NCBI GenBank assembly: GCA_035759745.1
Contig: DASTUF010000041.1
Location: 5,706 to 69,705 of the forward strand
Direction: 5' to 3'
DNA length: 64,000 bases
DNA from: CAMLHP01 sp035759745
GTDB taxonomy: Bacteria; Gemmatimonadota; Gemmatimonadetes; Gemmatimonadales; GWC2-71-9
Below the pieces are notes generated by a model that saw only the letters and a list, made by a program, of their open reading frames with translations, was not told the origin of the DNA and did no database searches. How positions within the stretch are numbered: position 1 is the first letter of the stretch; every line of letters starts with the position of its first letter. The position numbers and the translations under genes are program-made. This document shows positions 1 through 9,079 of the stretch, in pieces.

Positions 1-414
1 GCTGCGGGTGCGCTCGGCGCCGCTCAGGTGGATGTCGTCGCCCCAGGAGCGGCTCGTCTCCTGCTCCAGCAGTCGGAGGTGCCGGCCCTGGATCATGCCG
101 CTTTCCCACATCAGCTGCACTGCCCAGCAGTCGGCTTCCAGCTCCCAGCGTGCCCCGCGTGACTTGTTGAGGTGCCCGAGGGCATGGTGGGCGCATTCAT
201 GCAGGTAGAGGAAGATCTGGGAGGTGCGTGACGCCTGGTTGTTGCGGGCATTCCAGTAGATGACCGATTCGCCATTGACCCGGGTGGCAGTGCCTCCCCA
301 CACGAGATCGCCCCGGACAATGCCGCGGACCGGCTTGTTCCACCGGTCCACGCAACCCTCGAACGGAACCTGCGCCGCAAGCGGCGCTGCCCAGACGAGC
401 AGCGCCACCACCAC
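1..414 (-). CDS. Secreted small metallopeptidase-like protein (partial)
   Basis: The 3' end runs off the window, leaving 138 codons. A GTG start at 414 (two more GTGs follow directly) gives a hydrophobic signal peptide ending in an AAPLAAQ-type cleavage region. About 60 residues later comes HECAHHALGH, an HExxH-type zinc motif with a further His, followed by an EADCWA segment whose Glu could be the third ligand. This resembles small M48-like or gluzincin-type proteins, but the family is not certain. It lies 17 bp behind the stop of the DinB-like gene, so it is probably the last gene of that run. No ATG is available near the start, so the exact start is inferred. Confidence 0.6.
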   Translation of the reverse strand, partial: MVVALLVWAAPLAAQVPFEGCVDRWNKPVRGIVRGDLVWGGTATRVNGESVIYWNARNNQASRTSQIFLYLHECAHHALGHLNKSRGARWELEADCWAVQLMWESGMIQGRHLRLLEQETSRSWGDDIHLSGAERTRS

Positions 415-431
415 GAAGAGGCGCGGCAGGT

Positions 432-974
432 CTACATCCCTCGCCGGCTCGACGGCGGCACGATGCCGTTGAGCCGGAGATACACGACCATGTTGCCGTA
501 GTGCTCGCCATTGTGGTTGCTGTTGATGACGAGCGCCCCCATCCGGGTGTTCTGCTGGCCGAAGATCTCGACCGGCTGCGCCAGCTGGTCTTCCGACAGG
601 GCATAGGCCCTGTTGCAGTATTCCGTGGACGCCTTCAGCGCCGCCACCAGGTCGGCCTTGGACTTGGCCGACCCTTCCACCGCGCCCTCGTCGGGAACCT
701 CTTCGCCCAGCGCGATGGCGCAGAACATGTACTGTGCCCCAGCCACGTGACCCACCAGCTCGCCGAAGCTGCGAACGCCCTCCACTGGACGGAAGGCGTA
801 AAGCGAGTCGGAGCCTTCCTCGGCGGCGGTGGTGAAGTGGCCGGTCATCGCCTTCCACAGGGCCGTGGACGCGGCGAAGGCGGGGCTGGTCGTGGGTGCG
901 GCCGCCTGGCTCTGCGCGCACGCAGGAGCCACCAGCACGGCCGCGGCTGTCATCGATGCAAGGATCGCTCTCAT
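432..974 (-). CDS. Exported DinB-like protein
   Basis: 180 residues. The ATG at 974 opens a clear signal peptide (Ala/Val-rich core ending APACAQS); upstream in-frame sequence looks non-coding. The mature part has the DinB/YfiT four-helix pattern, with an early SFGELVGHVAG block and a late NHNGEHYGNMVVYLR block supplying the usual His residues. DinB-superfamily proteins often bind a divalent metal and act as thiol-dependent transferases or stay uncharacterised. Export is unusual for the family but recurrent in environmental phyla. The metalloprotease-like gene follows 17 bp downstream. Exact reaction unknown. Confidence 0.75.
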   Translation of the reverse strand: MRAILASMTAAAVLVAPACAQSQAAAPTTSPAFAASTALWKAMTGHFTTAAEEGSDSLYAFRPVEGVRSFGELVGHVAGAQYMFCAIALGEEVPDEGAVEGSAKSKADLVAALKASTEYCNRAYALSEDQLAQPVEIFGQQNTRMGALVINSNHNGEHYGNMVVYLRLNGIVPPSSRRGM

Positions 975-1157
975 GGTGCTGCTCCGGCGCAGGAAGTAAT
1001 GGAAGGGACGGGAGCGTAACAGCCCAATTCTACCCGCCGAACCGGTCCCGGCAAGCGGGGCAGCCTCAGGCCGCCTCAGCGACACCGACGGTGCCGCTCG
1101 CTTGCCGATGAAGGAACTGCCAGGTGTCCCACGAACATGAGCGCCTCCGGCCGGAGC

Positions 1158-1508
1158 TCAGCGCCGGGATTTCAGGTACTCGACGAGCGCAGTCGCATTG
1201 TTGAGACGGGCCTCGCGTGAGCCGAAGAGAAGTGTCACGGTGCCCTTGCCCATCCGGGAACGGAGTTCGGCCACGGCTTCCCCGTTGTCATCCAGTTCGG
1301 CGAAGTAGCGCCGCCGGAACTCGTCCCACTTTTCGGGATCGTGGCTGTACCACTTGCGCAGTTCGTTGGACGGGGCGATGTCCCTGGCCCAGAAGTCGAT
1401 GGCCACCTTCTCCTTCGACATGCCACGTGGCCATAGCCGGTCCACCAGGATCCGGCGACCGTCGGACTTTTCGGGCTTCTCGCGAATCGACCTGGTATGG
1501 ATGGTCAT
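1158..1508 (-). CDS. DUF488 (YeaO-like) family protein
   Basis: 116 residues. The sequence shows the typical DUF488 layout: RILVDRLWPRG near residue 20, a conserved FWARDIAPSNELRKWY block in the middle and a FGSREARLNNA block near the C-terminus. These proteins are small, cytosolic and of unknown biochemical role. The ATG at 1508 lies 4 bp after the stop of the GNAT gene, supporting co-translation; an in-frame ATG 45 bp further upstream would overlap that gene. Confidence 0.85.
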   Translation of the reverse strand: MTIHTRSIREKPEKSDGRRILVDRLWPRGMSKEKVAIDFWARDIAPSNELRKWYSHDPEKWDEFRRRYFAELDDNGEAVAELRSRMGKGTVTLLFGSREARLNNATALVEYLKSRR

Positions 1509-1512
1509 GCGG

Positions 1513-2034
1513 TCAGTCACTTCCGGGAGCGAAGTCGATCCGATAAAGGGCATGAGGGCCGATCACGTGATGCACCTGCCGCTCGAAGCGCAGCCCGGCC
1601 TTCTCGAGCACCCGTCGGGAGGCGGAATTCCCAAGCGCCGTCAGGGCCACGACCGACCTCAGGCCCACGTCATCGCGTGCGATCCGCAGGCAGGCGTTGG
1701 CCATCTCGGTTGCGAGCCCTTTCCCCCAGTATTCCGGCAGGAAACCGTATCCCACCTCGACCTCGTCCGCCCCATCCACGTCCACATGGCGCAGCACCGC
1801 TCGCCCCGCGAAGGCTCCGCTCTCGATCGAATGGAGCACCCACACCCCATATCCGAACCGGTCCCAGTGAGCCAGGTTGCGCTCGAGGTACGCCTCCAGC
1901 CCTGCATCGTCCCGCACGCCGCCGAGCCAGGTCATCACCTGCGGGTCGCGGTCCATTTGCTGCAGCTGTGGCAAATGCTCGGCCGAGAGCCGCTCGGCCC
2001 GGAGCCGCGCCGTCTGAAACCGCTCCAGGCTCAA
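1513..2034 (-). CDS. GNAT family N-acetyltransferase (RimJ/RimL type)
   Basis: About 173 residues. The N-terminal TARLRAERL strand, the central VGYGFLPEYWGKGLATEM acetyl-CoA loop (Q/RxxGxG/A type) and the late NSASRRVLEKAGLRFE helix define a RimJ/RimL-like GNAT that probably acetylates an amine of a small molecule or protein N-terminus. The frame stays open far upstream, so the start is inferred: a TTG at 2034, 5 bp after the DUF2214 stop, gives a normal family length. Substrate unknown. Confidence 0.75.
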   Translation of the reverse strand: MSLERFQTARLRAERLSAEHLPQLQQMDRDPQVMTWLGGVRDDAGLEAYLERNLAHWDRFGYGVWVLHSIESGAFAGRAVLRHVDVDGADEVEVGYGFLPEYWGKGLATEMANACLRIARDDVGLRSVVALTALGNSASRRVLEKAGLRFERQVHHVIGPHALYRIDFAPGSD

Positions 2035-2039
2035 GGGGC

Positions 2040-2498
2040 TCAGCCGGCCATCACGCCGAGGCCTCGCGCCATCGCGGCCGCGAGTCCCACCATGAGCAGC
2101 ACCAGGAGCAGCTGGACATCGCTGATGATGGCGAGGCGACTGGCGGCGGATGTGTCGGGTGCGGCGCCGCCCGCCAGGCTCTTGCGCCACTTGACCAGCG
2201 CAATCACGGCGATCACCTCCAGCACCAGCAACACCGCCAGCAGTCCCATCTTGGCGAGGAACAGATGGTTGTGGAAGTAGTACGAGGTGTCCTTCTCGGT
2301 GCCCATGAACAAGCGGGCGAGGCCGGTGCTGATCCAGAGGAAGCCGGCGAGACCCCACCAGGAATCCGCCCTGAGCACCCGGCGGACTCCATCGGCATCC
2401 AGCGGTTTGCGAAACCCGCGCGCACGGGCGTACACGGCACCCATTCCCACGCCGAGCGCGAGCAGGTGCAGGATGGCGAGAATCAGGCGAATTGTCAT
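2040..2498 (-). CDS. DUF2214 family integral membrane protein
   Basis: 152 residues with four predicted membrane helices (about residues 3-23, 45-65, 78-100 and 125-148). The GVGMGAVYARAR motif in the first helix loop and the SWWGLAGFLWISTGLARLF segment match DUF2214 proteins, whose role is unknown. It lies 8 bp downstream of the decarboxylase gene. Confidence 0.8.
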   Translation of the reverse strand: MTIRLILAILHLLALGVGMGAVYARARGFRKPLDADGVRRVLRADSWWGLAGFLWISTGLARLFMGTEKDTSYYFHNHLFLAKMGLLAVLLVLEVIAVIALVKWRKSLAGGAAPDTSAASRLAIISDVQLLLVLLMVGLAAAMARGLGVMAG

Positions 2499-2506
2499 GC
2501 TGGATA

Positions 2507-4003
2507 TTAATCAGGGGTGGCTGGCAGGCCGCGCGCTGACGCATTGCTCAGCAGGGCAACCTGCTCCTGCAGCACCCGCAGCGCCAGGTCCACGGTCCGC
2601 AGGTGAGTGCGGAAGGAGAGGATCGCGAGCCGCATCGTGTAACGGCCGTCGAGCATCGTGGACGAGATGAACACTCGGCCGTCCCGCCGCACCGCGTCCA
2701 CGATTCGCTGATTGAGCTCGTCGAGCCCCTGCGGATCCACGCCGGCCGGCGCCCACCGGAAGGTGACAACCGACAGGTCCGGCGCCGGTCCCACCTCGAA
2801 CCCAAGTCCCTTCAGCTGCTCGGCGGCGTAGCGCGCCAGCCGCAGCTTTTCGTCGAGCGCGGCGCGAAATGGTGCGACACCGAGCACCACCAGCGGGAGC
2901 CACATGCGAAGCGCGCGGAAGTGCTTGGTCAGTTCTGGTGAGACTTCGGCTGGCGACAGGTCGGTCACATCGCGATTCGCGTCCTGCATGTAGTGGCCGG
3001 TATGGCCGTGGGTCCGGGCCAGCAGCCGCGCGTCTCTCGCCACCAGCATGCCGCAGCCATAGGGCAGGAAAAGCCCCTTGTGCGGATCGAGCACCACCGA
3101 ATCGGCTCTGGCAATGCCCGCCAGCGCGGTGCGTCCATGTTCGGTCAGCAGGAAAAAGCCGCCATAAGCTGCGTCCACATGCAACCAGCACCCTTCGCGT
3201 TGGGCCACCTCGGCAATCTGGTCGAGCGGATCGACCGCGCCGGCGTCGGTGGTGCCGGCCGCTGCGACGATCAGCCAGGGCCTGGCACCGCGCGCCCGGT
3301 CCTCGGCGATGGCGCGTCCCAGCGCGTCCGGGCGCATCCGGTGCCCCTCGTCCATCGGGACCAGATGCCGCTGCACCTCGCGCAACCCGACGAGATCCAG
3401 CGCCTTCTCCACGCTGTGGTGCGCCTGCGAAGTGAGGTACACCACCGTCGCGGCGTAGTCCGCGCCAAGGAGCCCGTGCGCATCACGCGCTGTCGCGAGG
3501 GCGGAGAGGTTCGCGATGCTGCCGCCCGACAGGATCGAGCCGCCAGCCTCCGGGCCGAATCCGATCAGGTCGGCGGTCCAGCGCACCAGCATGTTCTCCA
3601 TCTGCACTGCGCCGGGCCCGACGAAGAACACGCTGGCGTACTTGTTGGTCACCGCCGCGAGGTAGTCGGCCAGTGACGAGTGGTAAATGCCCCCGCCGGG
3701 GATGTACCCCAGGTGACCGCCCGACGCGGGGTTGAGTCCCGGTGCGATCACTTCCCGTTCCAGCAACGCGATCGCCTTTTCCAGCGGGATGCCTCGCTCC
3801 GCCACCGGAAGGTCCAGCAGCCCTGACGCGTTCTCCTCCGGCTCCTCCCACGCCTTCGCGGTGCCGATGCGCCGCAGAAATCGCTCGCCCGAGGCGGCAA
3901 TTGCGTTGCGAAGTGCCTTGCGCCTGGACGTGCCCGGTTCCAGCGCGCGGGCGGCACGTTCGAGGGCGAGGATGTCGGCGCGCGATGGCTCGCTCACAGA
4001 CAC
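2507..4003 (-). CDS. Pyridoxal-phosphate-dependent (aromatic) amino acid decarboxylase
   Basis: 498 residues, full length for group II decarboxylases. Visible landmarks are TSQAHHSVEK (191-200; the second His would stack on PLP), HVDAAYGG (275-282; Asp277 binds the pyridine nitrogen) and DPHKGLFLPYG (306-316; Lys309 forms the Schiff base). The family decarboxylates L-DOPA, tryptophan, tyrosine, phenylalanine or glutamate; the substrate cannot be read here. Its start overlaps the end of the sialidase-like gene by 10 bp, indicating translational coupling. Cytosolic. Confidence 0.88.
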   Translation of the reverse strand: MSVSEPSRADILALERAARALEPGTSRRKALRNAIAASGERFLRRIGTAKAWEEPEENASGLLDLPVAERGIPLEKAIALLEREVIAPGLNPASGGHLGYIPGGGIYHSSLADYLAAVTNKYASVFFVGPGAVQMENMLVRWTADLIGFGPEAGGSILSGGSIANLSALATARDAHGLLGADYAATVVYLTSQAHHSVEKALDLVGLREVQRHLVPMDEGHRMRPDALGRAIAEDRARGARPWLIVAAAGTTDAGAVDPLDQIAEVAQREGCWLHVDAAYGGFFLLTEHGRTALAGIARADSVVLDPHKGLFLPYGCGMLVARDARLLARTHGHTGHYMQDANRDVTDLSPAEVSPELTKHFRALRMWLPLVVLGVAPFRAALDEKLRLARYAAEQLKGLGFEVGPAPDLSVVTFRWAPAGVDPQGLDELNQRIVDAVRRDGRVFISSTMLDGRYTMRLAILSFRTHLRTVDLALRVLQEQVALLSNASARGLPATPD

Positions 4004-5106
4004 TCATCCGGCCAGGCAGGCGTGAACCGCGCGAAGGTGATCGCCTCGTACTCGCCCCGCTCATACAGGATGCCGACGTCGCCGCCGGGCAACGCCACCA
4101 GGGTGGAGTAGCCGGCGGGGCCTGATTCAATAACCCGACCGGGCAACCAGGTCTCGCCATCATCGCACGACAGTTGCACCACAAGGTTCCTGCGTTCGGT
4201 GGGATGCGCCGTATGGCTGATCAGCAGGCGACCCGCATCAGTTCGAATGATGGCGCCGTTGTTCGCCGGATCCACCAGCTGACTGTCGGCGCGGAGGCCA
4301 GCATAGTGAATGCCGCCATCATCGGACCACGCGACCAATCGGTGAGGTTTCGCCCGGCTGTTGAGCATCACCCGTCTGTCGGAAAGTTCCACCGTCTTGT
4401 TCTCATCCATTCCGGGCCCCGTCAACGCGCCCATCTGCCACGTAACACCGTGGTCATCGCTGTAGGCGCTGCCGGCAAAATTCTTCCCGTCGTGGCGGAT
4501 GACGTACTGCTGCAGCAGGCGGCCCGCATGCGCGCCGTGCTGGAGCTGGATCCCCTGCCCCGACGCGGCGAATATGCCACCCCATGCAGGATCCTTGATG
4601 GCCGCGGTGATGCGTCGGTGGATCCAGGTCACGCCGTCATCGTCCGACCAGCTGAGATCCGCCTGCAGGACATCGGGGTCGTCCTCACGGTTGCCGGCGG
4701 CCGATCCGCCGAAACCCTGCCGCATGGATGCAACGTGAAAGAGGAAAATGCGTCCGGTGACGCGATCGACCAGGAGACTCGGATCACCGTAGCCCGCCGG
4801 TGCCGGACCGGCCCGCACCACCTGGCGCGGCAGCCAGGTGCGGCCGCCGTCCGTGCTCCGACGTACCAACAGCGCGATTGGGCCGGGAACATCCGCCATT
4901 GACGGACGGCCGTCATACGCGGCGATAAGGGTGCCGGCGTTGCTCAGCGTGAGGGCCGGAATCCGATATACCGGATAATCAACACCGCTTCGTTCGATAT
5001 CGAGCTGGACGTACGCGGGAGCAGGCAGCGGCCGCGACAGTACACCGGTGCAGCCGGATGCCGCGAGCACTCCGGCCATCGCGCACGACAGCAGGCGACC
5101 ATGCAT
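3994..5106 (-). CDS. Sialidase-like BNR/Asp-box lipoprotein
   Basis: 370 residues. The ATG at 5106 begins a lipoprotein signal with an LAASGC lipobox (Cys19). A YRIP motif at 47-50 carries the Arg of the sialidase Arg-triad. Five Asp-box-like turns follow (STDGGRTW, SDDDGVTW, SDDHGVTW, SDDGGIHY, SCDDGETW), as expected for a six-bladed beta-propeller of the GH33/exo-alpha-sialidase fold. Homologues act on sialic acids or other sugars, or only bind them. It is coupled to the PLP decarboxylase by a 10-bp overlap, which gives no obvious metabolic link. Confidence 0.82.
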   Translation of the reverse strand: MHGRLLSCAMAGVLAASGCTGVLSRPLPAPAYVQLDIERSGVDYPVYRIPALTLSNAGTLIAAYDGRPSMADVPGPIALLVRRSTDGGRTWLPRQVVRAGPAPAGYGDPSLLVDRVTGRIFLFHVASMRQGFGGSAAGNREDDPDVLQADLSWSDDDGVTWIHRRITAAIKDPAWGGIFAASGQGIQLQHGAHAGRLLQQYVIRHDGKNFAGSAYSDDHGVTWQMGALTGPGMDENKTVELSDRRVMLNSRAKPHRLVAWSDDGGIHYAGLRADSQLVDPANNGAIIRTDAGRLLISHTAHPTERRNLVVQLSCDDGETWLPGRVIESGPAGYSTLVALPGGDVGILYERGEYEAITFARFTPAWPDECL

Positions 5107-5116
5107 GTCCGGCACG

Positions 5117-5617
5117 CTATTTCGGCCGCTCGGGCCAGTGCTTGTCGGGGCTGGCTGGCGGTGCCTGCTCGGTGCCCAGGCGGGCGCTGTCGATTCGGGC
5201 ATGAATGAAGTTCTCGGGCGGGACCGGGGCGTCGGCCAGCCGCCGGAGCATGGCCAGCTGGCCCACGTGAGTCATCGCGTCGGCGAACGGCCCCTGCAGC
5301 AACTGCTCCGGCGAGAGCTCCGTGAACTCGGCTGCTTCCAGCTCGGCGCCGACTTCCTGCAGCAGCTGATGAAACCGTTCGACCTCGGCCTCGAACGTGG
5401 GCAGCGGTTCCGGATGCATCGGATACGACCCGCCCCGAAAGAAGGTGCAGGTGTAGCCCATGAGGCTGGCCATGTGACGCACCAGCTCGACCGGCGTGCG
5501 TGCCTGATGGCCGGCACTGAAATCGGGATAGTGGGCCGGGGCACCGCGAACGGCTTTCTGGAAGCGATAGGCAATAGCTGCCAGGAAATGCCGGAGCAGC
5601 TCGCGGTCCCGGTCCAT
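5117..5617 (-). CDS. DinB-like four-helix protein
   Basis: 166 residues from the ATG at 5617; a TTG at 5638 is an alternative start. The RTPVELVRHMASLMGY block and the later DAMTHVGQLAMLRRLADAPV block carry the spaced His residues of the DinB superfamily. Cytosolic, no signal peptide, so unlike the exported DinB-like gene at 432-974. It lies between the kinase-TPR gene and the sialidase-like gene (10 bp gap). Function unknown; probably a metal-dependent transferase fold. Confidence 0.72.
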   Translation of the reverse strand: MDRDRELLRHFLAAIAYRFQKAVRGAPAHYPDFSAGHQARTPVELVRHMASLMGYTCTFFRGGSYPMHPEPLPTFEAEVERFHQLLQEVGAELEAAEFTELSPEQLLQGPFADAMTHVGQLAMLRRLADAPVPPENFIHARIDSARLGTEQAPPASPDKHWPERPK

Positions 5618-5659
5618 TTGGGCTTTCTTAGGAGTCAATCACCTACCCCGTTCCCGCAA

Positions 5660-7921
5660 CTAGTCCAATCGCATGGTGCGAAGCCACTTGCTGAATCGCG
5701 GGTCACCGCGCAGTGGATCGAGCATCGGCTCCACCCGCAGGTATGCCAGCCAGCCCCGCCGCTCGGCGTGCGCCCGGCCAATCCATTCGAACGCTTCGTC
5801 GTGGTCGCCGAGGCCGATCGCCAGCCGTGCGAAGTCGACCGGAGACACATACGAGTTCTGCGCGATCTGTTTCAGCCGCACCATTCGCGCTTCGGCCTCC
5901 GCCATGTTGCCCCGGCGCGCGGCCAGCCGGCCCAGCGACGCATATGCGTGATAGTTGGCGACGGTGAGCGCTTCCGATTCGCGCAGCACGCGCTCGGACT
6001 CGTTGAATTGCCCCAGCTCCATCAGCGACACGCCCAGGGCCCAGAGGGTCTCGTCCTGCCCCGGGTTGAGCTGCACTGCATAGCGAAGCTGCGCTACCGA
6101 CTCCTCCCAGCGGCGGGCGTACTGGAGCAGCCAGCCGACGGAACGCCGGATCGACATGCTGGTAGGGTCGAGTTCCTGGGCCAGCCGCGATTCGCTGATC
6201 GCCTCGTCGATCCGTCCCATGGCCATGAGGTACCATGCGTGCCACTGGCGGGCTGAGGCGTAGCGGGGATTGAGCTCTATGGCACGAGCGAACTGCCGCC
6301 CCGCGGCCTCCCAGTCCCAGTCATGGATGAACGTGACCCAGGCCAGCGAGGTGTGCGCTTCAGCCAGGCTGTCATCCAGCGCCAGGGCCCGGAGTGCCTC
6401 CTCCTTCGCGCGGCGCAATCCTTCGGTGACCGGCGCTCCGCGATAGTCCACTTCCAGCGCGTAACTGTCGGACAAGCCGGTGTAGGCGAGGGCGTAATCC
6501 GGATCGCGCGCAATGGCGGCCTCGAAGTGCCGGATCGCTTCAGCCGTGCCTTCCGGGGTCCGCTTGTTCCACGCGAACCGGCCCATCAGGTAGAGGTTGT
6601 ACGCGTCGACATCGTCGGTGTAGCGCTTCGGCACCGGATCCGTCAGCTCGCCAAGGAACCGGATTCGCAGCACCGCGACGATCGTGCGCGCCAGCTCCTC
6701 CTCCAGCGCAAAGATGTCGCCCATCTCGCGATCGAACCGCTCGGACCAGACCAGCCGCCCGTCGTGGACGTCGGTCAGCTGCACCGTGATGCGGAGGCGC
6801 CCCCCGGCCCGGCGCACCGATCCGTCGAGCACGCTCTCCACGCCCAGCCGGGCCCCGATCACCCGCCCGCCTTCGGTGCTGCCCTTGAACGGAAAGACCG
6901 CCGTCCGGGGCGCCACCTGCAGCCGGCCGATGTTCGCCAGGGCGTTGATCAGTTCCTCCGTGATGCCATCGCTCAGGTACTCGGTGTCGGACTCCGCACT
7001 GGCGTTCACGAAGGGCAGCACCGCCAGCGAGCGGATGTCGGGAGGCGCGCTCGCCAGCGGCGAGGTCGGGGCAGCCAGGGCCTCGGCCAGCTCCGCGGCG
7101 GTGGCAAAGCGGTCGGCAGGATTCTTCGCCAGGGCCCGGAGTACGGCGCGCTCCACCGACGGCGGCACCGTGGGCCGCGTCGCGCGCAGCGGTGCCACGG
7201 CATCGGCCAGGTGGCGATAGGTCACCGGCCGGACGCTGGGGCCGGCGAATGGAGGAGCGCCGGCCAGCATCTCGTAGAGCACGCAGCCCAGCGCGTAAAT
7301 GTCGCTCCGCCCGTCCAGGTCGCGCTCGGCGCCGATCTGCTCCGGGCTCATGTAGGCCGGCGTTCCCATCGCGAGGCCCCGCTCGGTCACGTTATCGCTG
7401 GCCGCCTCGGTGATCGCCCGGGCGATGCCGAAGTCGGCGACCACCGCCTGCCCTTCATGCAGCAGGATGTTCTCCGGCTTGATGTCGCGATGCACCACGT
7501 TCTGGCGGTGGGCGTAGTCCAGCGCCCGTGCCACCGCGATGCCGATCCGGACGGCCTGGTCGGTCGGAAGCCGCTGCTCGCGCTGCAGCCGCGCGCGCAG
7601 TGATTCGCCCCGGACGTAGGGCATCACGAACCAGAGAGTGCCGTCGATTTCGCCGGAATCGTGCAGCGGCAGGATGGAGGGATGGCTGAGCTGGGCGGCG
7701 ATGCGGATCTCCCGCAGGAAGCGGGTCGTCTCGCCACCACCATGAATCAGGTCGGGGCGGAGCATCTTGAGCGCCACCTGGCGCTGGTGCTTGAGGTCTT
7801 CGGCCAGGTACACCGTGGCCATCCCGCCGTGACCCAGCTCCTCCCCGATCCGGTAACGGTCGGTCAGGGACGTGCGCAGCCGCTCCAGGCTGGTGCTGGT
7901 GTCGTGCAGGGTCGGACTCAA
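5660..7921 (-). CDS. Ser/Thr protein kinase with TolB-like domain and TPRs
   Basis: About 753 residues. Kinase domain about 22-280: GHGGMATVYLAED glycine loop, VALKML lysine, HRDIKPENILL catalytic loop, DFGIARA and GTPAYMSPEQ. A TolB/FlgO-like domain follows at about 300-430 (SLAVLPF, DGITEELINAL, LDGSVRR, WSERFDREMGDIF), then TPR-type repeats to the end. No membrane helix separates the parts, so it should be cytosolic, unlike many PknB-type sensors. The reading frame overlaps the phosphatase gene upstream; a TTG at 7921, 13 bp after that gene's stop, is the most economical start. Ligand and targets unknown. Confidence 0.85.
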   Translation of the reverse strand: MSPTLHDTSTSLERLRTSLTDRYRIGEELGHGGMATVYLAEDLKHQRQVALKMLRPDLIHGGGETTRFLREIRIAAQLSHPSILPLHDSGEIDGTLWFVMPYVRGESLRARLQREQRLPTDQAVRIGIAVARALDYAHRQNVVHRDIKPENILLHEGQAVVADFGIARAITEAASDNVTERGLAMGTPAYMSPEQIGAERDLDGRSDIYALGCVLYEMLAGAPPFAGPSVRPVTYRHLADAVAPLRATRPTVPPSVERAVLRALAKNPADRFATAAELAEALAAPTSPLASAPPDIRSLAVLPFVNASAESDTEYLSDGITEELINALANIGRLQVAPRTAVFPFKGSTEGGRVIGARLGVESVLDGSVRRAGGRLRITVQLTDVHDGRLVWSERFDREMGDIFALEEELARTIVAVLRIRFLGELTDPVPKRYTDDVDAYNLYLMGRFAWNKRTPEGTAEAIRHFEAAIARDPDYALAYTGLSDSYALEVDYRGAPVTEGLRRAKEEALRALALDDSLAEAHTSLAWVTFIHDWDWEAAGRQFARAIELNPRYASARQWHAWYLMAMGRIDEAISESRLAQELDPTSMSIRRSVGWLLQYARRWEESVAQLRYAVQLNPGQDETLWALGVSLMELGQFNESERVLRESEALTVANYHAYASLGRLAARRGNMAEAEARMVRLKQIAQNSYVSPVDFARLAIGLGDHDEAFEWIGRAHAERRGWLAYLRVEPMLDPLRGDPRFSKWLRTMRLD

Positions 7922-7934
7922 CGCGGCGCTCCGA

Positions 7935-8516
7935 TCAGCCTCCCGGGCGCATGGATCCGTCGGGCGCGTGGCAGTGGTCGGCTCCGGGCGGGTCGGGCGC
8001 GCCATACCTCGCGCGCAGGAATCGCCACGGCGCATCCGGGGCCGGACGCTCGAGAACCAGCAGCGTGGAATACTCCAGCTCGCACAGGTCCGCCAGCGTC
8101 GGCCCACCCAGGGCGGCGACGATCGGAGCGAGGGTATTGCTATGGCCCACCACCAGCACGGCCGAGCCCGGGGCGAGCGCATTGATCGCGCGAGCCACAT
8201 CCGCTGCGTGCGCCGGGACGCGGCCGCTACCATCGACGATCATCGGCTCGAGCGCAGTCTGCCCTGCGGTCGGCGCCGCTGTCTGGCGCGTGCGCGTGTA
8301 CTGGGTGCTGATGATGGCATCGAGCCGCGTCCCCGCGAGCACCTTCGCCAGGTCGGTTGCGCGCCGCTGGCCCACGGGTGTGAGGCTCGCGGTGTCGGTC
8401 AGGCCACTCTTCTCCGCGTGGCGCGCCAGCACGACGTAGCCTGCCTGGGCGTGCGCGACTTCAGCACCCGGGGCCAGGAGCAGCAGCGACAGCATCCAGC
8501 GAAGGACGGACTTCAT
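7935..8516 (-). CDS. Exported histidine phosphatase family protein (SixA-like)
   Basis: 193 residues with a signal peptide (cleavage near AHAQAG). The RHAEK motif at 32-36 holds the phospho-accepting His33; STQYTRTRQTA and VGHSN supply the other conserved Arg and His. The family dephosphorylates small molecules or phospho-His proteins; a periplasmic location argues for a small-molecule substrate. It overlaps the HD-domain gene by 4 bp (ATGA) and precedes the kinase gene. Confidence 0.85.
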   Translation of the reverse strand: MKSVLRWMLSLLLLAPGAEVAHAQAGYVVLARHAEKSGLTDTASLTPVGQRRATDLAKVLAGTRLDAIISTQYTRTRQTAAPTAGQTALEPMIVDGSGRVPAHAADVARAINALAPGSAVLVVGHSNTLAPIVAALGGPTLADLCELEYSTLLVLERPAPDAPWRFLRARYGAPDPPGADHCHAPDGSMRPGG

Positions 8517-9079
8517 GGACGTGACTCCTGGGCGAGGCGCGACGTTTCCCGGTCCAGCCGAGCACGAAGCGCCGCCAGCAACGGGTCTGCCGACGTGAAC
8601 CGCTGGCCGTACTCCAGATTGAACGCGTAGTCGAAATGCTCGGGATTCATTCCCTGGGTGTGCTGCAGGATGGTTTCCAGCTTGTCGAGACCCTTGGCGG
8701 CGCGCGCCTCAGGCGACTCGGCCGCTTCGTACTCGTCCCACAACCCGACGATCTCGAGCCGCTGCCGTTCCGGCAAGGGCGCCACCAGGGCCAGCAGATC
8801 GGCGCGTTCGGCGTCAAACTTTCCGCCCGGGACCTGTTCCGGCGCGGGAATGTCGCCCCGGAGCGTTTCGCCCAGGTCGTGTATGAGACACATCCGGAGC
8901 AGCCGGCCCAGATCGACCTCGGGATCGTCTGCATAGCACACCATCGCCATCAGGCAGAGACGCCAGGTGTGCTCGGCCACACTCTCGCGCCGGCCAGCCG
9001 ATGTCCAGGCACTCCGGGTGGCCGACTTGAGCCCTTCGGCGGCCCTCAGAAAATCGAGAATGCCGTCGAGGTCGTTCAA
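8513..9079 (-). CDS. HD-domain hydrolase (YfbR-like)
   Basis: 188 residues. The start is a TTG at 9079 that overlaps the TGA of the methyltransferase gene (TTGA). ESVAEHTWRL and LIHDLGE give the His and His-Asp metal ligands; a later DKLETILQH segment holds the last Asp. This matches the YfbR/YGK1 group of 5'-deoxynucleotidases acting on dNMPs, though specificity is unproven. Cytosolic. ATGA overlap with the next gene indicates an operon. Confidence 0.82.
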   Translation of the reverse strand: MNDLDGILDFLRAAEGLKSATRSAWTSAGRRESVAEHTWRLCLMAMVCYADDPEVDLGRLLRMCLIHDLGETLRGDIPAPEQVPGGKFDAERADLLALVAPLPERQRLEIVGLWDEYEAAESPEARAAKGLDKLETILQHTQGMNPEHFDYAFNLEYGQRFTSADPLLAALRARLDRETSRLAQESRP

